Assembly (NCBI RefSeq): GCF_000519185.1
Contig: NZ_JAFA01000037.1
Coordinates: 101 to 64,100 of the forward strand
Length of the DNA: 64,000 nucleotides
From: Paraburkholderia nodosa DSM 21604
GTDB lineage: Bacteria > Pseudomonadota > Gammaproteobacteria > Burkholderiales > Burkholderiaceae
Direction of reading: 5' to 3'
Shown here piece by piece: positions 34,680-44,049 of the stretch. The position numbers and the translations under genes are program-made. The notes beneath the pieces are model-generated. The model did not search any database and was not told the origin of the DNA. It worked only from the letters and a program-made list of their open reading frames with translations. Each line of letters starts with the position of its first letter. The first letter of the stretch is position 1.

Positions 34680-36086
34680 ATGACGTCCCAACTGCACAAA
34701 AAAGGCGAAGCCTGGTCGGCTCGCTTCTCCGAACCCATGTCGGAGCTGGTCAAGCGCTACACGTCGTCGGTCTTCTTCGACAAGCGCCTCGCGCTCGTCG
34801 ATATCGAGGGCTCGCTCGCGCACGCGTCGATGCTGGCTGCACAGAAGATCATCTCCGCCGACGACCTCGCCGCCATCCAGGGCGGCATGGCGAAGATCAA
34901 GGGCGAGATCGAGCGCGGCGAATTCGAATGGCTGCTCGACCTCGAAGACGTGCACCTGAACATCGAAGCGCGCCTGACCGCCCTGATCGGCGACGCAGGC
35001 AAGCGCCTGCACACGGGCCGCTCGCGCAACGACCAGGTCGCGACCGACATCCGCCTGTGGCTGCGCGGCGAGATCGACCGCATCGGCGGCCTGCTTGTCG
35101 ACCTGCGCGGCGCGCTGCTCGACCTGGCCGAACAGCACTCGGGCACCATCATGCCCGGCTTCACGCACCTGCAAGTGGCGCAGCCGGTCACCTTCGGCCA
35201 TCACCTGCTCGCCTACGTGGAAATGTTCTCGCGCGACGCCGAGCGCATGGTGGACTGCCGCAAGCGCGTGAACCGTCTGCCGCTCGGCGCGGCGGCGCTC
35301 GCGGGCACGAGCTATCCGATCGACCGCTTCGCCGTGGCGAAGACGCTGGGCTTCGACGGCATCTGCGCGAACTCGCTCGACGCCGTTTCCGATCGCGACT
35401 TCGCCATCGAATTCACGGCGGCGGCCGCGCTCGTGATGACGCACGTCTCGCGCTTCTCGGAAGAGCTGGTGCTGTGGATGAGCCCGCGCGTGGGCTTCAT
35501 CGATCTGGCCGACCGCTTCTGCACGGGCTCGTCGATCATGCCGCAGAAGAAGAACCCGGACGTGCCTGAACTGGCGCGCGGCAAGACCGGCCGCGTGAAC
35601 GGCCATCTCATGGCGCTCCTCACGCTGATGAAGGGCCAGCCGCTCGCGTACAACAAGGACAACCAGGAAGACAAGGAGCCGTTGTTCGATACCGTCGATA
35701 CGGTGGCGGACACGCTGCGTATCTTCGCGGAGATGGTCGCGGGCATCGCGGTCAAGGAGCAGGCAATGCGCGCGGCTGCGCTGCAAGGCTTCTCCACGGC
35801 CACGGATCTGGCCGACTACCTCGTCAAGAAGGGCCTGCCGTTCCGCGACGCGCACGAAGCCGTGGCGCACGCGGTGCGTATCTGCGTGGACCGCAACTGC
35901 GATCTCGCCGACCTCACGCTCGACGAGATGCGCCGCGAACTGCCGGCCGTCTCGCACCTGCTGACCGAAGACGTGTTCGAAGTGCTGACGCTCGAAGGCT
36001 CGGTCTCGGCGCGCAACCATCCGGGCGGCACCGCGCCCGAGCAGGTGCGTGCGGCCATCGCGGCGGCGCGCGCAGCGCTCAAGTAA
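34680..36086 (+). CDS. argH: Argininosuccinate lyase
   Basis: Last step of arginine synthesis: argininosuccinate to arginine plus fumarate. 468 residues, standard length. Fumarase/aspartase superfamily signature GSSIMPQKKNPD is intact, and the substrate-binding blocks TGRSRNDQVATDIRLW and PGFTHLQVAQPVTFGHHL are present. A TAAAAT hexamer at 34584-34589 may be the -10. Monocistronic with its own terminator. Confidence 0.96.
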   Translation: MTSQLHKKGEAWSARFSEPMSELVKRYTSSVFFDKRLALVDIEGSLAHASMLAAQKIISADDLAAIQGGMAKIKGEIERGEFEWLLDLEDVHLNIEARLTALIGDAGKRLHTGRSRNDQVATDIRLWLRGEIDRIGGLLVDLRGALLDLAEQHSGTIMPGFTHLQVAQPVTFGHHLLAYVEMFSRDAERMVDCRKRVNRLPLGAAALAGTSYPIDRFAVAKTLGFDGICANSLDAVSDRDFAIEFTAAAALVMTHVSRFSEELVLWMSPRVGFIDLADRFCTGSSIMPQKKNPDVPELARGKTGRVNGHLMALLTLMKGQPLAYNKDNQEDKEPLFDTVDTVADTLRIFAEMVAGIAVKEQAMRAAALQGFSTATDLADYLVKKGLPFRDAHEAVAHAVRICVDRNCDLADLTLDEMRRELPAVSHLLTEDVFEVLTLEGSVSARNHPGGTAPEQVRAAIAAARAALK

Positions 36087-36127
36087 GCGCAGCGAAGCGG
36101 GCGGAGAACGCCCGCACTCAAAGGCCA

Positions 36128-36168
36128 ACAGGGCGCGCGACGGACAACGTCGCGCGCCCTGTTTGTTT
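36128..36168 (+). terminator. Rho-independent terminator of argH
   Basis: 15-bp GC-rich stem (36128-36142 with 36148-36162), 5-base loop, then TTGTTT. Confidence 0.85.
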
Positions 36169-36340
36169 CTGGGCCGCGCGCAAGGTGACAATGCGCATGA
36201 GGACACACATGACAGCGCGCTGTGCCCGCAGCAAAATGTCGGAAGTGTGCGCCCGGCGGTCGCGCGCCATGGCCTACGATCCCGCGCCATACTGACGACT
36301 TGCTCCGTCGGGTTTTGTCTTCGCTCCCACCCCTGCCCCA

Positions 36341-37270
36341 ATGATCGTCCGCCCTCATCTCCACTGGTTCCGCATGCTGCTCGCGTGGCGCGGCTCCGTG
36401 CTGCCGCAACTTCTGCCGCGCCTTTCCATCGTGCTGGTCCTCTCGATCATCGCAGTGGCCGCGCACGATCACATCCTCAAGCTCACGGTCAACCTGAGCA
36501 CGGTGCCGTTCTCGCTGATCGGCATCGCGCTCGCGGTGTTTCTCGGCTTTCGCAACAGCGCGAGCTACGACCGCTACTGGGAAGGCCGCAAGCTCTGGGG
36601 GCAAATGCTCAATGAGACGCGCTCGCTGGTGCGGCAAGCGCTGACGCTCCCGCGCAGCGGCGACGAAGCCGCAACGCGCGAACGGGCCCGCGAGCTGATG
36701 AGTCTGCTCGCTGCGTTGCCGCATGCGCTGCGCCATCAACTGCGCAACTCCGACCCGCGCGCCGATCTCGAATCGCGCCTGCCGCCCGCGCTGTTCGAGC
36801 GCGTGCTGGCGTCGCGCTACCGCCCGGCCGCGCTCCTGCTGTGCGCCGCGGAATGGGTCCGGCGCGAGACGCGCGAAGGCCGCCTCGACGGCTACGCGGT
36901 GCTCGCGTTCGAGCACAATCTCAATGGCATTTCGGATGTGATCGGCGGGTGCGAGCGCATCGTCTCCACGCCGCTGCCGTTCGCCTATACGGTGATGATT
37001 CATCGCACCGTGTACTTCTTCTGCGCGATGCTGCCGTTCGGCCTCGTCGATAGCATCGGCGGTTTGACGCCGATCTTCGCCGTGTTCGTGGCCTACGCGT
37101 TCATGGCCCACGAGGCGATCGCCTCGCAGCTCGAAGACCCGTTCGGCACCGAAGACAACGACCTCGCGCTCAACCTGATGTCGGCCGGCATCGAGGTCGC
37201 GTTGCACGACCTGATGGGCGAGCCCACCGCGCTGCCGGCGCGCGCGCCGGAGCAGTTCATCCTCGACTGA
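36341..37270 (+). CDS. Bestrophin family ion channel (YneE type)
   Basis: Inner-membrane protein of 309 residues, close to the length of characterised bacterial bestrophin homologues, which form pentameric ion channels. N-terminal block MIVRPHLHWFRMLLAWRGSV, then a helix (about 27-45), a second (about 55-69) ending in the conserved GFRNSASYDRYWEGRKLWG, and C-terminal helices with FAVFVAYAFMAHEAIASQLEDPFG and NDLALNL. Physiological ion and role unknown. Tail-to-tail with the LprI-like gene, only 10 bases apart. Confidence 0.9.
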   Translation: MIVRPHLHWFRMLLAWRGSVLPQLLPRLSIVLVLSIIAVAAHDHILKLTVNLSTVPFSLIGIALAVFLGFRNSASYDRYWEGRKLWGQMLNETRSLVRQALTLPRSGDEAATRERARELMSLLAALPHALRHQLRNSDPRADLESRLPPALFERVLASRYRPAALLLCAAEWVRRETREGRLDGYAVLAFEHNLNGISDVIGGCERIVSTPLPFAYTVMIHRTVYFFCAMLPFGLVDSIGGLTPIFAVFVAYAFMAHEAIASQLEDPFGTEDNDLALNLMSAGIEVALHDLMGEPTALPARAPEQFILD

Positions 37271-37280
37271 AAGCCCAGCC

Positions 37281-38006
37281 TCAGTGGTTGTTCACCGTTT
37301 CGGCGAGGCGCTTCAAGGTCGCGAGGCGCCCGCCTAGCAGATCGAGCCGCGCATGCTCGTCGATGAGCGGCGTGGTCGCGTCGCGATACGCGCGCCAGTC
37401 GCTTTGTGCACGCGAGACCGTAGGCCGCGCGTGCTTCGGCATCCGCGCATAGAGCTGACGGTAGTAGCGATTGAGGTCGTAGCTCACGTGCTCGCAGCGC
37501 GCGTCGGCGCTGCAGGCGCGCACCTTCGGCGCGTCGCCGTCGTACATCGCCGCCTGGTTGCGCAGCGCGAGCGCGCGATCGCGCACCGGCTGCAGGCGCA
37601 TGTCCGCCTCGTAGAGCTGATAGGTGCTGCCGCTCGTGGTCGCGAACGCGGCGCCGAGCATGGTGTCCTCGGCGTCGCGCCACGCCACCCACTTCTGCTG
37701 GCTCAGTTGCCAGCGCTTTTGCTGCGCGGCCGGCAACTTCGCGAGCAGTTGCGTGAGCGCGTTGTCGGCGGCCTTGCGCCATGCCGTGCGCGCGTCGTCC
37801 ATGCACTGGATCTGCCCGGCCGTCGACGACCGGTCCGCGCGCGCGAGGCAGGTGCGCATGGCCGTGTCGATCGGATCGGCGGCCGCGACCTCGGCGCGCG
37901 CCGCCGGCGCCACGGCGAACAGCACCGTGGCGGCCGAAATCACCGACAGCGTCGAGACCATCGCAGCAAAGTAACGCGCTAGCCGCGCCGATGAACCACC
38001 CAACAT
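37281..38006 (-). CDS. LprI-like lysozyme-inhibitor family protein (DUF1311)
   Basis: Exported protein of 241 residues with an N-terminal hydrophobic signal (about 10-37, ending ARA). It has Cys-bearing repeats of the LprI/DUF1311 type: CLARADRSSTAGQIQCMDDA, KWVAWRDAEDTM, CSADARCEHV and QSDWRAYRDA. Some family members inhibit lysozyme; others have no known role. Start 38006 has GGGAGG just upstream; Met at 37961 is an alternative. It follows the decarboxylase gene by 17 bases on the same strand, so co-transcription is likely although a functional link is not obvious. Confidence 0.8.
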   Translation of the reverse strand: MLGGSSARLARYFAAMVSTLSVISAATVLFAVAPAARAEVAAADPIDTAMRTCLARADRSSTAGQIQCMDDARTAWRKAADNALTQLLAKLPAAQQKRWQLSQQKWVAWRDAEDTMLGAAFATTSGSTYQLYEADMRLQPVRDRALALRNQAAMYDGDAPKVRACSADARCEHVSYDLNRYYRQLYARMPKHARPTVSRAQSDWRAYRDATTPLIDEHARLDLLGGRLATLKRLAETVNNH

Positions 38007-38023
38007 TCCCCTCCCTTGCGCGT

Positions 38024-40303
38024 TCAGGCGCGCACGCAATCCACGAAATACTCGATGCGGCCGTTGATGGTCTCGCCCACGAGCCCGTGGATGTCGGTGT
38101 GGAAGCCCGGGAAGCGCTCGTTGAACTCGCGCGCGAACTTCAGATAATTCACGATCGTCCTGTTGAAGCGCTCGCCCGGAATCAGCAGCGGAATGCCCGG
38201 CGGGTACGGCGTGAGCAGGATCGACGTGACGCGGCCTTCGAGTTCGTCGACAGGCACGCGATCGATCTCGCGGTGCGCGAGCTTCGCGAATGCGTCCGAA
38301 GGCTTCATCGCAGGCTCCATGCTCGAGAGGTACATCTCGGTCGTGAGGCGCGCGATGTCGTTGGCGCGGTAGACGCTGTGGATCTGCTGGCACAGGTCGC
38401 GCAGGCCCACGCGCTCGTACATCGGATGCTGCGCGACGAATTCGGGCAACACGCGCCACAGCGGCTGGTTGTTGTCGTAGTCGTCCTTGAACTGCTGGAG
38501 CTCGGTCACCATCGAGTTCCAGCGGCCCTTCGTGATGCCGATCGTGAACATGATGAAGAACGAGTACAGCCCGGTCTTCTCGACGATGATGCCGTGCTCG
38601 GCCAGGTACTTCGTCACGATCGCGGCCGGAATGCCGGTCTCGCCGAATTCGCCGTCCACGTCCAGACCCGGCGTGACGATGGTCGCCTTGATCGGGTCCA
38701 GCATGTTGAAGCCTTCCGCCAGCGCGCCGAAGCCGTGCCAGTGATCGTTCGGGCGCAGCATCCAGTCTTCGCGCGAACCGATGCCTTCTTCGGCCAGCTC
38801 GTCCGGCCCCCAGACCTGGAAGAACCAGTCGTCGCCGTATTCGGCGTCGACCTTGCGCATGGCGCGGCGGAAGTCGAGCGCCTCGGCGATCGACTCTTCC
38901 ACCAGCGCCGGGCCGCCCGGCGCTTCCATCATCGCGGCGGCCACGTCGCACGACGCGATGATCGCATACTGCGGCGACGTCGACGTGTGCATCAGATACG
39001 CCTCGTTGAAGCGGTGGCGGTCGAATGCGCTGTCTTCCGAGTCCTGCACGACGATCTGCGAGGCCTGCGAGATGCCGGCGAGCAGCTTGTGCGTGGAGTG
39101 TGTCGCGAACACCAGCGCCTTGGTGCGCGGACGGCCCGCGCCGATCGCGTGCATGTCCTGATAGAACTCGTGGAATTCGGCGTGCGGCAGCCAGGCTTCG
39201 TCGAAGTGCAGCGTGTCGAGCATGTCGCCGAGCAGATCCTTGATCATCTCGACGTTGTAGACCACGCCGTCGTACGTGCTCTGCGTGATCGTCAGAATGC
39301 GCGGCTTCACGTTCGGATTCTTCGCGAGCGCCTCGCGGGCGAACGGATTCGCCTCGATCTTCTTGCGGATGTTTTCCGGCTTGAACTCGTCGCGCGGAAT
39401 CGGACCGATGATGCCGAAGTTGTTGCGCGTGGGCGTGAGGAACACGGGAATCGCGCCCGTCATCGTGATCGCGTGCAGGATCGACTTGTGGCAGTTGCGG
39501 TCCACCAGCACGATGTCGCCGGGCGCGACCGTCGCGTGCCAGACGATCTTGTTCGACGTGGACGTGCCGTTGGTCACAAAGAACACGTGGTCCGCGCTGA
39601 AGATGCGCGCCGCGTTGCGCTCCGAGGCCGCGACCGGGCCGGTGTGATCGAGCAGCTGGCCGAGTTCCTCGACCGCATTGCAGACGTCGGCGCGCAGCAT
39701 GTTCTCGCCGAAGAACTGGTGGAACATCTGGCCGAGCGGATTCTTCAGGAACGCGACGCCGCCCGAGTGACCCGGGCAGTGCCACGAGTACGAACCTTCG
39801 TCGGCGTACTTGACGAGTTCCTTGAAGAACGGCGGCGCCAGCGCGTCGAGATACACGCGCGCTTCGCGAATCACGTGGCGCGCGACGAACTCCGGCGTGT
39901 CCTCGAACATGTGGATGAAGCCGTGCAGCTCGCGCAGGATGTCGTTGGGCAGATGGCGCGAGGTGCGCGTCTCGCCGTACAGGAAGATCGGGATGTCCGA
40001 GTTGCGCTTGCGCACCGCTTCCATGAACGCGCGCAACGCGACGATGGCGGGGGCGTGCTCGGGCGCTTCCTCGTCCGAGCCTTCCACGTAGGGCAGCAGT
40101 TCGTCGTCGTCGATCGAGAGGATGAAGCAGGCGGCGCGGCTCGACTGCTGCGCGAACGACGTGAGGTCGCCGTAGCTCGTCAGCCCGAGGACTTCCGCGC
40201 CCTCTTTCTCGATGGCTTCGGCGAGCGCGCGTATGCCGGAACCCGAGATGTTCTCGGAGCGAAAGTCTTCGTCGATGATGACGACGGGAAAACGGAACTT
40301 CAT
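38024..40303 (-). CDS. Large PLP-dependent Orn/Lys/Arg decarboxylase (AdiA-like)
   Basis: Decarboxylates a basic amino acid to its polyamine, consuming a proton. 759 residues, typical of the fold-I inducible family: N-terminal response-regulator-like wing domain (about 1-130), PLP core with Lys406 in ATHSTHKLLAG and the CPGHSGGVAF block, and C-terminal domain. The overall pattern (PLLIPGERFN, GLVGETING near the end) is closest to arginine decarboxylase AdiA or its burkholderial paralogues, but Orn and Lys cannot be excluded. No antiporter gene is adjacent, so a classical acid-resistance cassette is not complete here. It lies 81 bases downstream of dcd with a hairpin between. Confidence 0.88.
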   Translation of the reverse strand: MKFRFPVVIIDEDFRSENISGSGIRALAEAIEKEGAEVLGLTSYGDLTSFAQQSSRAACFILSIDDDELLPYVEGSDEEAPEHAPAIVALRAFMEAVRKRNSDIPIFLYGETRTSRHLPNDILRELHGFIHMFEDTPEFVARHVIREARVYLDALAPPFFKELVKYADEGSYSWHCPGHSGGVAFLKNPLGQMFHQFFGENMLRADVCNAVEELGQLLDHTGPVAASERNAARIFSADHVFFVTNGTSTSNKIVWHATVAPGDIVLVDRNCHKSILHAITMTGAIPVFLTPTRNNFGIIGPIPRDEFKPENIRKKIEANPFAREALAKNPNVKPRILTITQSTYDGVVYNVEMIKDLLGDMLDTLHFDEAWLPHAEFHEFYQDMHAIGAGRPRTKALVFATHSTHKLLAGISQASQIVVQDSEDSAFDRHRFNEAYLMHTSTSPQYAIIASCDVAAAMMEAPGGPALVEESIAEALDFRRAMRKVDAEYGDDWFFQVWGPDELAEEGIGSREDWMLRPNDHWHGFGALAEGFNMLDPIKATIVTPGLDVDGEFGETGIPAAIVTKYLAEHGIIVEKTGLYSFFIMFTIGITKGRWNSMVTELQQFKDDYDNNQPLWRVLPEFVAQHPMYERVGLRDLCQQIHSVYRANDIARLTTEMYLSSMEPAMKPSDAFAKLAHREIDRVPVDELEGRVTSILLTPYPPGIPLLIPGERFNRTIVNYLKFAREFNERFPGFHTDIHGLVGETINGRIEYFVDCVRA

Positions 40304-40324
40304 GGGCGATTCTCCAAAAGAAAC

Positions 40325-40351
40325 GACCGCTGCATATGACGCGCAGCGGTC
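40325..40351 (-). terminator. Hairpin between dcd and the decarboxylase gene
   Basis: 9-bp stem GACCGCTGC/GCAGCGGTC, 9-base loop, then GTTTCTTTT on the minus strand. The weak T tract suggests partial termination after dcd. Confidence 0.5.
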
Positions 40352-40384
40352 CCCGTATGTCGTTGTGTCCGGTGGTTGTCTGCG

Positions 40385-40954
40385 TCAGGTCTTCGGCAGG
40401 GTGACGCCGTGCTGGCCTTGATACTTGCCGCCGCGATCCGCGTAGGAGACCTCGCAGATCTCGTCGCTTTCGAAGAACAGCACTTGCGCCACCCCTTCGT
40501 TCGCGTAGATTTTCGCAGGCAAAGGTGTCGTATTTGAGAATTCGAGCGTGACGTACCCTTCCCACTCAGGCTCGAACGGCGTGACGTTCACGATGATCCC
40601 GCAGCGCGCATAGGTCGACTTGCCCAGACACACGGTCAGGACGTTACGCGGAATGCGGAAATACTCGACCGTGCGCGCCAGCGCGAACGAATTGGGCGGG
40701 ATGATGCAGACGTCGCCCTTGAAGTCCACGAACGACTTTTCGTCGAAGTTCTTCGGATCGACGATGGTCGAGTTGATGTTCGTGAAGATCTTGAATTCGT
40801 CGGCGCAGCGGATATCGTAGCCGTAGCTCGAGGTGCCGTAGCTCACGATCTTGCGGCCGTCTTCCGACATACGGACCTGATCGCGCACGAACGGCTCGAT
40901 CATCTTCTGCTCTTCGGCCATGCGCCGGATCCACTTGTCGGACTTGATTGCCAT
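40385..40954 (-). CDS. dcd: dCTP deaminase
   Basis: Deaminates dCTP to dUTP for thymidylate synthesis. 189 residues, homotrimeric family length. Conserved blocks KIVSYGTSSYGYDIRCADEF, LARTVEYFRIP, GKSTYARCGI and catalytic Glu in VTLEFSNTTPLP are all present. The N-terminus MAIKSDKWIRRMAEE is standard, fixing the start at 40954. Upstream, on the same strand but 143 bases away, is the SOD-like gene. Confidence 0.96.
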   Translation of the reverse strand: MAIKSDKWIRRMAEEQKMIEPFVRDQVRMSEDGRKIVSYGTSSYGYDIRCADEFKIFTNINSTIVDPKNFDEKSFVDFKGDVCIIPPNSFALARTVEYFRIPRNVLTVCLGKSTYARCGIIVNVTPFEPEWEGYVTLEFSNTTPLPAKIYANEGVAQVLFFESDEICEVSYADRGGKYQGQHGVTLPKT

Positions 40955-41097
40955 GTTCGCTACTTAACGAGAAAATCGGGTCGGGAAAGCATGCGGACGG
41001 CCCCACCGGGCGTGCGCCGCGTGCGAAAGGCGCCTATTTTACGCGATGTGGATCGGCATGCCTGGAACTGCGTTTCGCGCCGGCGCAAACGCCGCGC

Positions 41098-41652
41098 TCA
41101 CTGGGCGCGGATCAGCCCGCAGGCGAGCGCCGGGCCGGTGCCGCGCTGCGGGTACGCGTAGGGGTCGATGGCGTCCCGGTGCACGATCACCGCGCGTTGC
41201 AGCACGGAGCGCACGCCGTCGAGCGAGACCTCGGGTGCGACGATAAAGCCCGACGCCACGCCGTTCGAATCCGCATGGATATTGCCGAGGTCGCCTTCCA
41301 CGCGCACGCCGGGCTTCAGGCGCTCCGCGGCGGGCGCGAACACGGCGCCGGCGCTCGAGGCGTCGGTGGCGTTGCAGTCGCCGCGCTCGTGCACCTGCAA
41401 TGCGTGATCGCTGTCGGGCTGCAGGCCCGCGAGGTTGTAGCTCACCTGCACGCCGTCGGAGTGCTCGACGAACGAAACCGTGCCGCGCACCTGGCTGCCG
41501 ACCGTGGGCAGCAACTGTGCGACCGCGCGCTTGTCCTGCTGCCCCATGAAGCTCGTGCAGCCCGCCAGCAGCGCGCAGCCGCAAAGCGTGACGACGGCGA
41601 TCACCCAGACGACCTGCGCATTCCCCGCTTGCCTGTCGTGTCCTTTATCCAT
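41098..41652 (-). CDS. Cu/Zn superoxide dismutase-like lipoprotein lacking most metal ligands
   Basis: 184 residues with a lipoprotein signal ending LLAGC (Cys32), so membrane-anchored in the periplasm. The body follows the Cu/Zn-SOD plan: strand/loop HALQVHERGDC, AGAVFAP, DLGNIHAD, VIVHRDAIDPYA and GPALACGLI. Both disulfide cysteines (93 and 178) are kept. By alignment by eye to SodC, the HxH copper pair is Gln86-x-His88, the bridging His is Val104, the zinc His/Asp positions are not found, and the active-site Arg before ALACG is Pro. Only His88 and His158 remain. It is therefore probably not a dismutase; a structural or binding role is possible. Confidence 0.78.
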   Translation of the reverse strand: MDKGHDRQAGNAQVVWVIAVVTLCGCALLAGCTSFMGQQDKRAVAQLLPTVGSQVRGTVSFVEHSDGVQVSYNLAGLQPDSDHALQVHERGDCNATDASSAGAVFAPAAERLKPGVRVEGDLGNIHADSNGVASGFIVAPEVSLDGVRSVLQRAVIVHRDAIDPYAYPQRGTGPALACGLIRAQ

Positions 41653-41801
41653 GCGATCCTCTTGCCGGGCGGCGGCAGCCCCGTTGCTGCCGCCATACCG
41701 GACCCGATGAAGCCCACATGATACCGCGCAGGCGGCGCGGCGCGCGCCTATCTGTCCCCATGCGCGGGGCGCCGCACAAGCGCCGCGGCCCGCGCCGGAG
41801 C

Positions 41802-42890
41802 TCAGGTGTTCTGCACGACGATGGTCGGGAACTTCGAGGTCATGTCGCGGGCGCGCTCGGCGATCTGGATCGCCACGCGGCGCGCGATCGCCCGATAGAT
41901 TTCCGCCACCGGCCCCTGCGGCGCGGCTACCACGGTGGGGTTGCCCGAATCGGCCTGCTCGCGAATGGCGATGTCTAGCGGCAGACTGCCGAGCACTTCC
42001 ACGCCGTACTCCTTCGCCATGCGCTCGCCGCCGCCCGCGCCGAAAATGTGCTCGGCGTGGCCGCAGTTCGAGCAGATGTGCACGGCCATGTTCTCGACGA
42101 TGCCGAGAATCGGAATGCCCACCTTCTCGAACATCTTGAGGCCCTTCTTCGCGTCGAGCAGCGCGATGTCCTGCGGCGTCGTGACGATCACGGCGCCCGT
42201 CACGGGCACGCGCTGCGAGAGCGTGAGCTGGATGTCGCCGGTGCCCGGCGGCATGTCGACCACGAGATAGTCGAGCTCGCGCCAGTTGGTCTGACGCAGC
42301 AGCTGCTCGAGCGCGGACGTCGCCATCGGGCCGCGCCAGACCATCGGGTTGTCCTGCTCGATCAGAAAGCCGATCGAGTTGGCCTGCACGCCGTGGCCTT
42401 CGAGCGGATTCATCGACTGTCCGTCGGGCGACTCGGGGCGGCCCTGGATGCCAAGCATCATCGGCAGCGAGGGGCCGTAGATGTCCGCGTCGAGCAGGCC
42501 GACCGAAGCGCCTTCGGCGGCGAGCGCGAGCGCGAAATTCACGGCGGTCGTGCTCTTGCCCACGCCGCCCTTGCCCGAGGCCACGGCGACGATATTCTTC
42601 ACGTTGGGCAGCAGCTTCACGCCGCGTTGCACCGTATGCGCGGTAATCTCGCTTCTAACCGCGACGCGGCTCGCCTTCACGCCCGGCACGGCGCCGAGCG
42701 CCGCTTCGACCTGCACGCGCACCGCGTCGAACTGGCTCTTCGCCGGATAGCCGAGCACGATCTCGACGCCGACCGTCTCGCCTTCGACGGTGACGTTGCG
42801 CACGCCCTTGGCCACCGTGTAGGGATGGCCCGTGTTCGGATCCGTCAAGGCCGCGAGCGCGGCGTCGACCAAAGCCCGATCTATGCTCAT
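41802..42890 (-). CDS. apbC: Iron-sulfur cluster carrier ApbC (Mrp/NBP35 ATPase)
   Basis: Delivers Fe-S clusters to apoproteins in the cytosol. 362 residues: N-terminal MIP18/DUF59-like domain (about 5-90) and a deviant-Walker ATPase domain beginning with GKGGVGKST (106-114). The cluster-ligating CxxC is in HICSNCGH. Further motifs are LLDADIYGPSLPMMLG and VVDMPPGTGD. Start 42890 follows GGAGTTTCA and gives MSIDRALVDAAL; an upstream in-frame start is unsupported. Divergent from the OmpA-family gene; 149 bases upstream of the SOD-like gene on the same strand. Confidence 0.94.
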   Translation of the reverse strand: MSIDRALVDAALAALTDPNTGHPYTVAKGVRNVTVEGETVGVEIVLGYPAKSQFDAVRVQVEAALGAVPGVKASRVAVRSEITAHTVQRGVKLLPNVKNIVAVASGKGGVGKSTTAVNFALALAAEGASVGLLDADIYGPSLPMMLGIQGRPESPDGQSMNPLEGHGVQANSIGFLIEQDNPMVWRGPMATSALEQLLRQTNWRELDYLVVDMPPGTGDIQLTLSQRVPVTGAVIVTTPQDIALLDAKKGLKMFEKVGIPILGIVENMAVHICSNCGHAEHIFGAGGGERMAKEYGVEVLGSLPLDIAIREQADSGNPTVVAAPQGPVAEIYRAIARRVAIQIAERARDMTSKFPTIVVQNT

Positions 42891-43208
42891 TGAAACTCCG
42901 TGGGGAGAATGCCGGTCTGCATTAGCGCCGATCCGAGTGTGGACTGATCGCCTACGCGCCGGAAATCGAAAGAAATTGTTAAGCTGCATTGCGCAAAATT
43001 GCCCGACAGGGCACGCTTCGCGGCAGCATCGATTTTGTGTGCCGACCAGGTGGTCTCGAAGCCGCGACTTAGCGGCTTTCCGCCTGGCGGCGCAAACCTC
43101 AAGGCGTCATTGTAGTAGCTGCCGCCGCGCGCCGTTCGAAGACCCTGTTCGCATGCGGGGCCGCGGACGCCGCGGGCAGCGTCCGTTCCACTCAAGAAAG
43201 GAAAGCAA
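42891..43208. other. Divergent intergenic region apbC - OmpA-family gene
   Basis: 318 bases with no gene recognised. An AAGAAAGGAAAG ribosome-binding stretch lies just before the OmpA-family start. Confidence 0.5.
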
Positions 43209-43862
43209 ATGAACACAAAAATCCTGACTCGCCTGTCCGTCTTCGCCATCGCCGGCGCGCTCGTCGCCGGCTGCGCGACGCAGCAGGGCACCAACACGGC
43301 TGTCGGCACCGGTGTCGGCGCAGGCACGGGCGCGGCGATCGGCGCCATCTTCGGCGGCGGCAAGGGCGCTGCAATCGGCGCAGGCGCGGGCGCACTGGTC
43401 GGCGGCATCACCGGCTACAACTGGCAGAACATCCACAACAAGCTCTCGGGCGCCACCAAGGGCACCGGCACGAAGATCACCGAGCAGCCGGACGGCTCGC
43501 TCAAGCTCGACATCCCGAGCAATGTGACGTTCGACACCAGCAGCTACGCAATCAAGCCGTCGTTCGCGCCGGTGCTCGACCAGGTCGCGCAGACGCTCCA
43601 GCAGAACCCGGAAGTGGTTGCGCAGGTGGTCGGCCATACGGATAACACGGGCTCCCCCGCCTACAACCAGACGCTGTCGGTCAACCGCGCCCAGAGCGTC
43701 GTGAACTACCTCGCCTCTCGCGGCATTCAGATGCAGCGCATGTCGGCCTCAGGCCTCGGCGATACGCAACCGATCGCAGACAACAACACCGAAGCGGGCC
43801 GCGCGGCTAACCGCCGCGTGGAAATGTACCTGCGCGCGACGTCGCAGCACCAGGGCGGTTAA
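43209..43862 (+). CDS. OmpA-family outer-membrane lipoprotein with glycine zipper
   Basis: 217 residues. Lipoprotein signal ending ALVAGC (Cys22). Residues about 30-75 are a glycine-zipper segment with repeated GxGxGxG (GVGAGTGAAIGAIFGGGKGA). The C-terminal OmpA-like peptidoglycan-binding domain (about 105-210) contains NVTFDTSSYAIKP and the signature GHTDNTGSPAYNQTLSVNRA. Similar to E. coli YiaD. It anchors the outer membrane to peptidoglycan. Monocistronic, followed by an imperfect hairpin at about 43928-43952 with TTTGCATTT. Confidence 0.9.
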   Translation: MNTKILTRLSVFAIAGALVAGCATQQGTNTAVGTGVGAGTGAAIGAIFGGGKGAAIGAGAGALVGGITGYNWQNIHNKLSGATKGTGTKITEQPDGSLKLDIPSNVTFDTSSYAIKPSFAPVLDQVAQTLQQNPEVVAQVVGHTDNTGSPAYNQTLSVNRAQSVVNYLASRGIQMQRMSASGLGDTQPIADNNTEAGRAANRRVEMYLRATSQHQGG

Positions 43863-44049
43863 GCCGGCCAGGCGCAGTCGCCGGAATGCAGTTGCCAGCG
43901 ACTGCGCCATAAAAGAGCGACACATCAACGGGGCGGCAGTCATGCTGCCCCGTTTGCATTTCGAGCGGCCCGAAAGACGCGCTCCGAAATCCTTGCTGGA
44001 CGGCCATCCGACCCCCGCTTCCACGCGCTGGAAGAGAATCGAAATATTT

